From NCBI GenBank assembly GCA_009773555.1, contig WSXZ01000006.1, positions 1 to 64,000 of the forward strand: DNA of 64,000 nucleotides, given 5' to 3'. Origin of the DNA: Methylocystaceae bacterium (GTDB taxonomy: Bacteria; Pseudomonadota; Alphaproteobacteria; Rhizobiales; Beijerinckiaceae). Both the position numbers and the translations under genes were made by a program. The first letter of the stretch is position 1; each line of letters opens with the position of its first letter. The notes beneath the pieces were generated by a model that worked only from the letters and a program-made list of their open reading frames with translations, was not told the DNA's origin and did no database searches. Below are positions 63,909-64,000 of the stretch, one piece after another.

Positions 63909-64000
63909 ATGGCGTTCACATCGGACCAGCTGGCGAAGCTGACGCGAGACGCGTCATCAGAGCCGCAAGCAAACATCGGCGTCGCCGCCACTTGGGGCCA
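63909..64000 (+). CDS. Partial CDS at window edge, unknown
   Basis: An open frame beginning MAFTSDQLAKLTRD runs off the window end. About 30 residues are visible, with no motif to name it. The Pho-box-like element upstream suggests possible phosphate control. Confidence 0.4.
   Translation, partial: MAFTSDQLAKLTRDASSEPQANIGVAATWG

Overview
The window is GC-rich and densely coded, and its proteins read as alphaproteobacterial, most likely Rhizobiales/Hyphomicrobiales. A Methylocystis/Methylosinus-type methanotroph is a plausible guess, from the hopanoid genes with hpnB, shc and hpnH, the class I PHA synthase, the group-X aldehyde dehydrogenase with its DUF779 partner, and SmbP. This is inference: no methane monooxygenase or 16S rRNA lies in the window. 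It is chromosomal housekeeping DNA interrupted by short accessory patches.

Layout. 0-1.2 kb: tRNA-Thr, a palindromic repeat and an IS5-type transposase remnant. 1.1-4.5 kb: an operon of ATP-grasp, alpha-E and transglutaminase-like proteins (predicted peptide-forming system). 4.7-6.8 kb: a frameshifted outer-membrane barrel/OprB porin. 7-12.3 kb: glutathione peroxidase, a sigma-54 response regulator, an N-terminally eroded rdgB, aldehyde dehydrogenase and DUF779. 12.5 kb: an orphan 3' half of tRNA-Tyr. 12.6-21.7 kb: GNAT-nitrilase fusion, HupE, PHA synthase (frameshifted tail), alanine dehydrogenase, DUF3775, SmbP and an APC permease. 21.8-26.1 kb: hopanoid operon hpnB-hpnC-hpnD-hpnE. 26-31.9 kb: chaB, pyrF, a phospholipid-methyltransferase-like gene, dnaJ, a HepT/MntA toxin-antitoxin pair lodged between dnaJ and dnaK, and dnaK with a sigma-32-like promoter. 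32-48.1 kb: RND efflux operon with TetR, nitrilase, IHF-like protein, ABC exporter, rlmE, adenine deaminase, MFS, radC, map, opgC, cinA-like and gpt. 48.2-51.7 kb: tRNA-Leu followed by an accessory patch of two Rieske proteins and unknown genes. 51.7-55.5 kb: shc, hpnG (frameshifted) and hpnH. 55.9-60.2 kb: a large membrane coiled-coil protein, a GAP1-like protein and a P-loop GTPase, punctuated by a 115-bp repeat. 60.3-64 kb: prmA, pepP, an unknown gene, a third repeat copy and a Pho-box-like element before a partial gene.

How the genes connect. hpnC/D/E make squalene from farnesyl diphosphate, shc cyclises it to hopene, hpnH adds the adenosyl group, hpnG removes adenine, and hpnB is a hopanoid-associated glycosyltransferase. 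This one pathway is split between two loci about 26 kb apart.

Two themes deserve attention. First, at least four genes (outer-membrane porin, phaC, hpnG, hepT) and probably rdgB carry apparent frameshifts, so either the assembly has indels or the strain is eroding these genes. Second, several families of palindromic intergenic repeats sit exactly at gene ends and even supply stop codons. The best candidate for an undescribed system is the GTPase/GAP1-like/membrane coiled-coil cluster at 55.9-60.2 kb.
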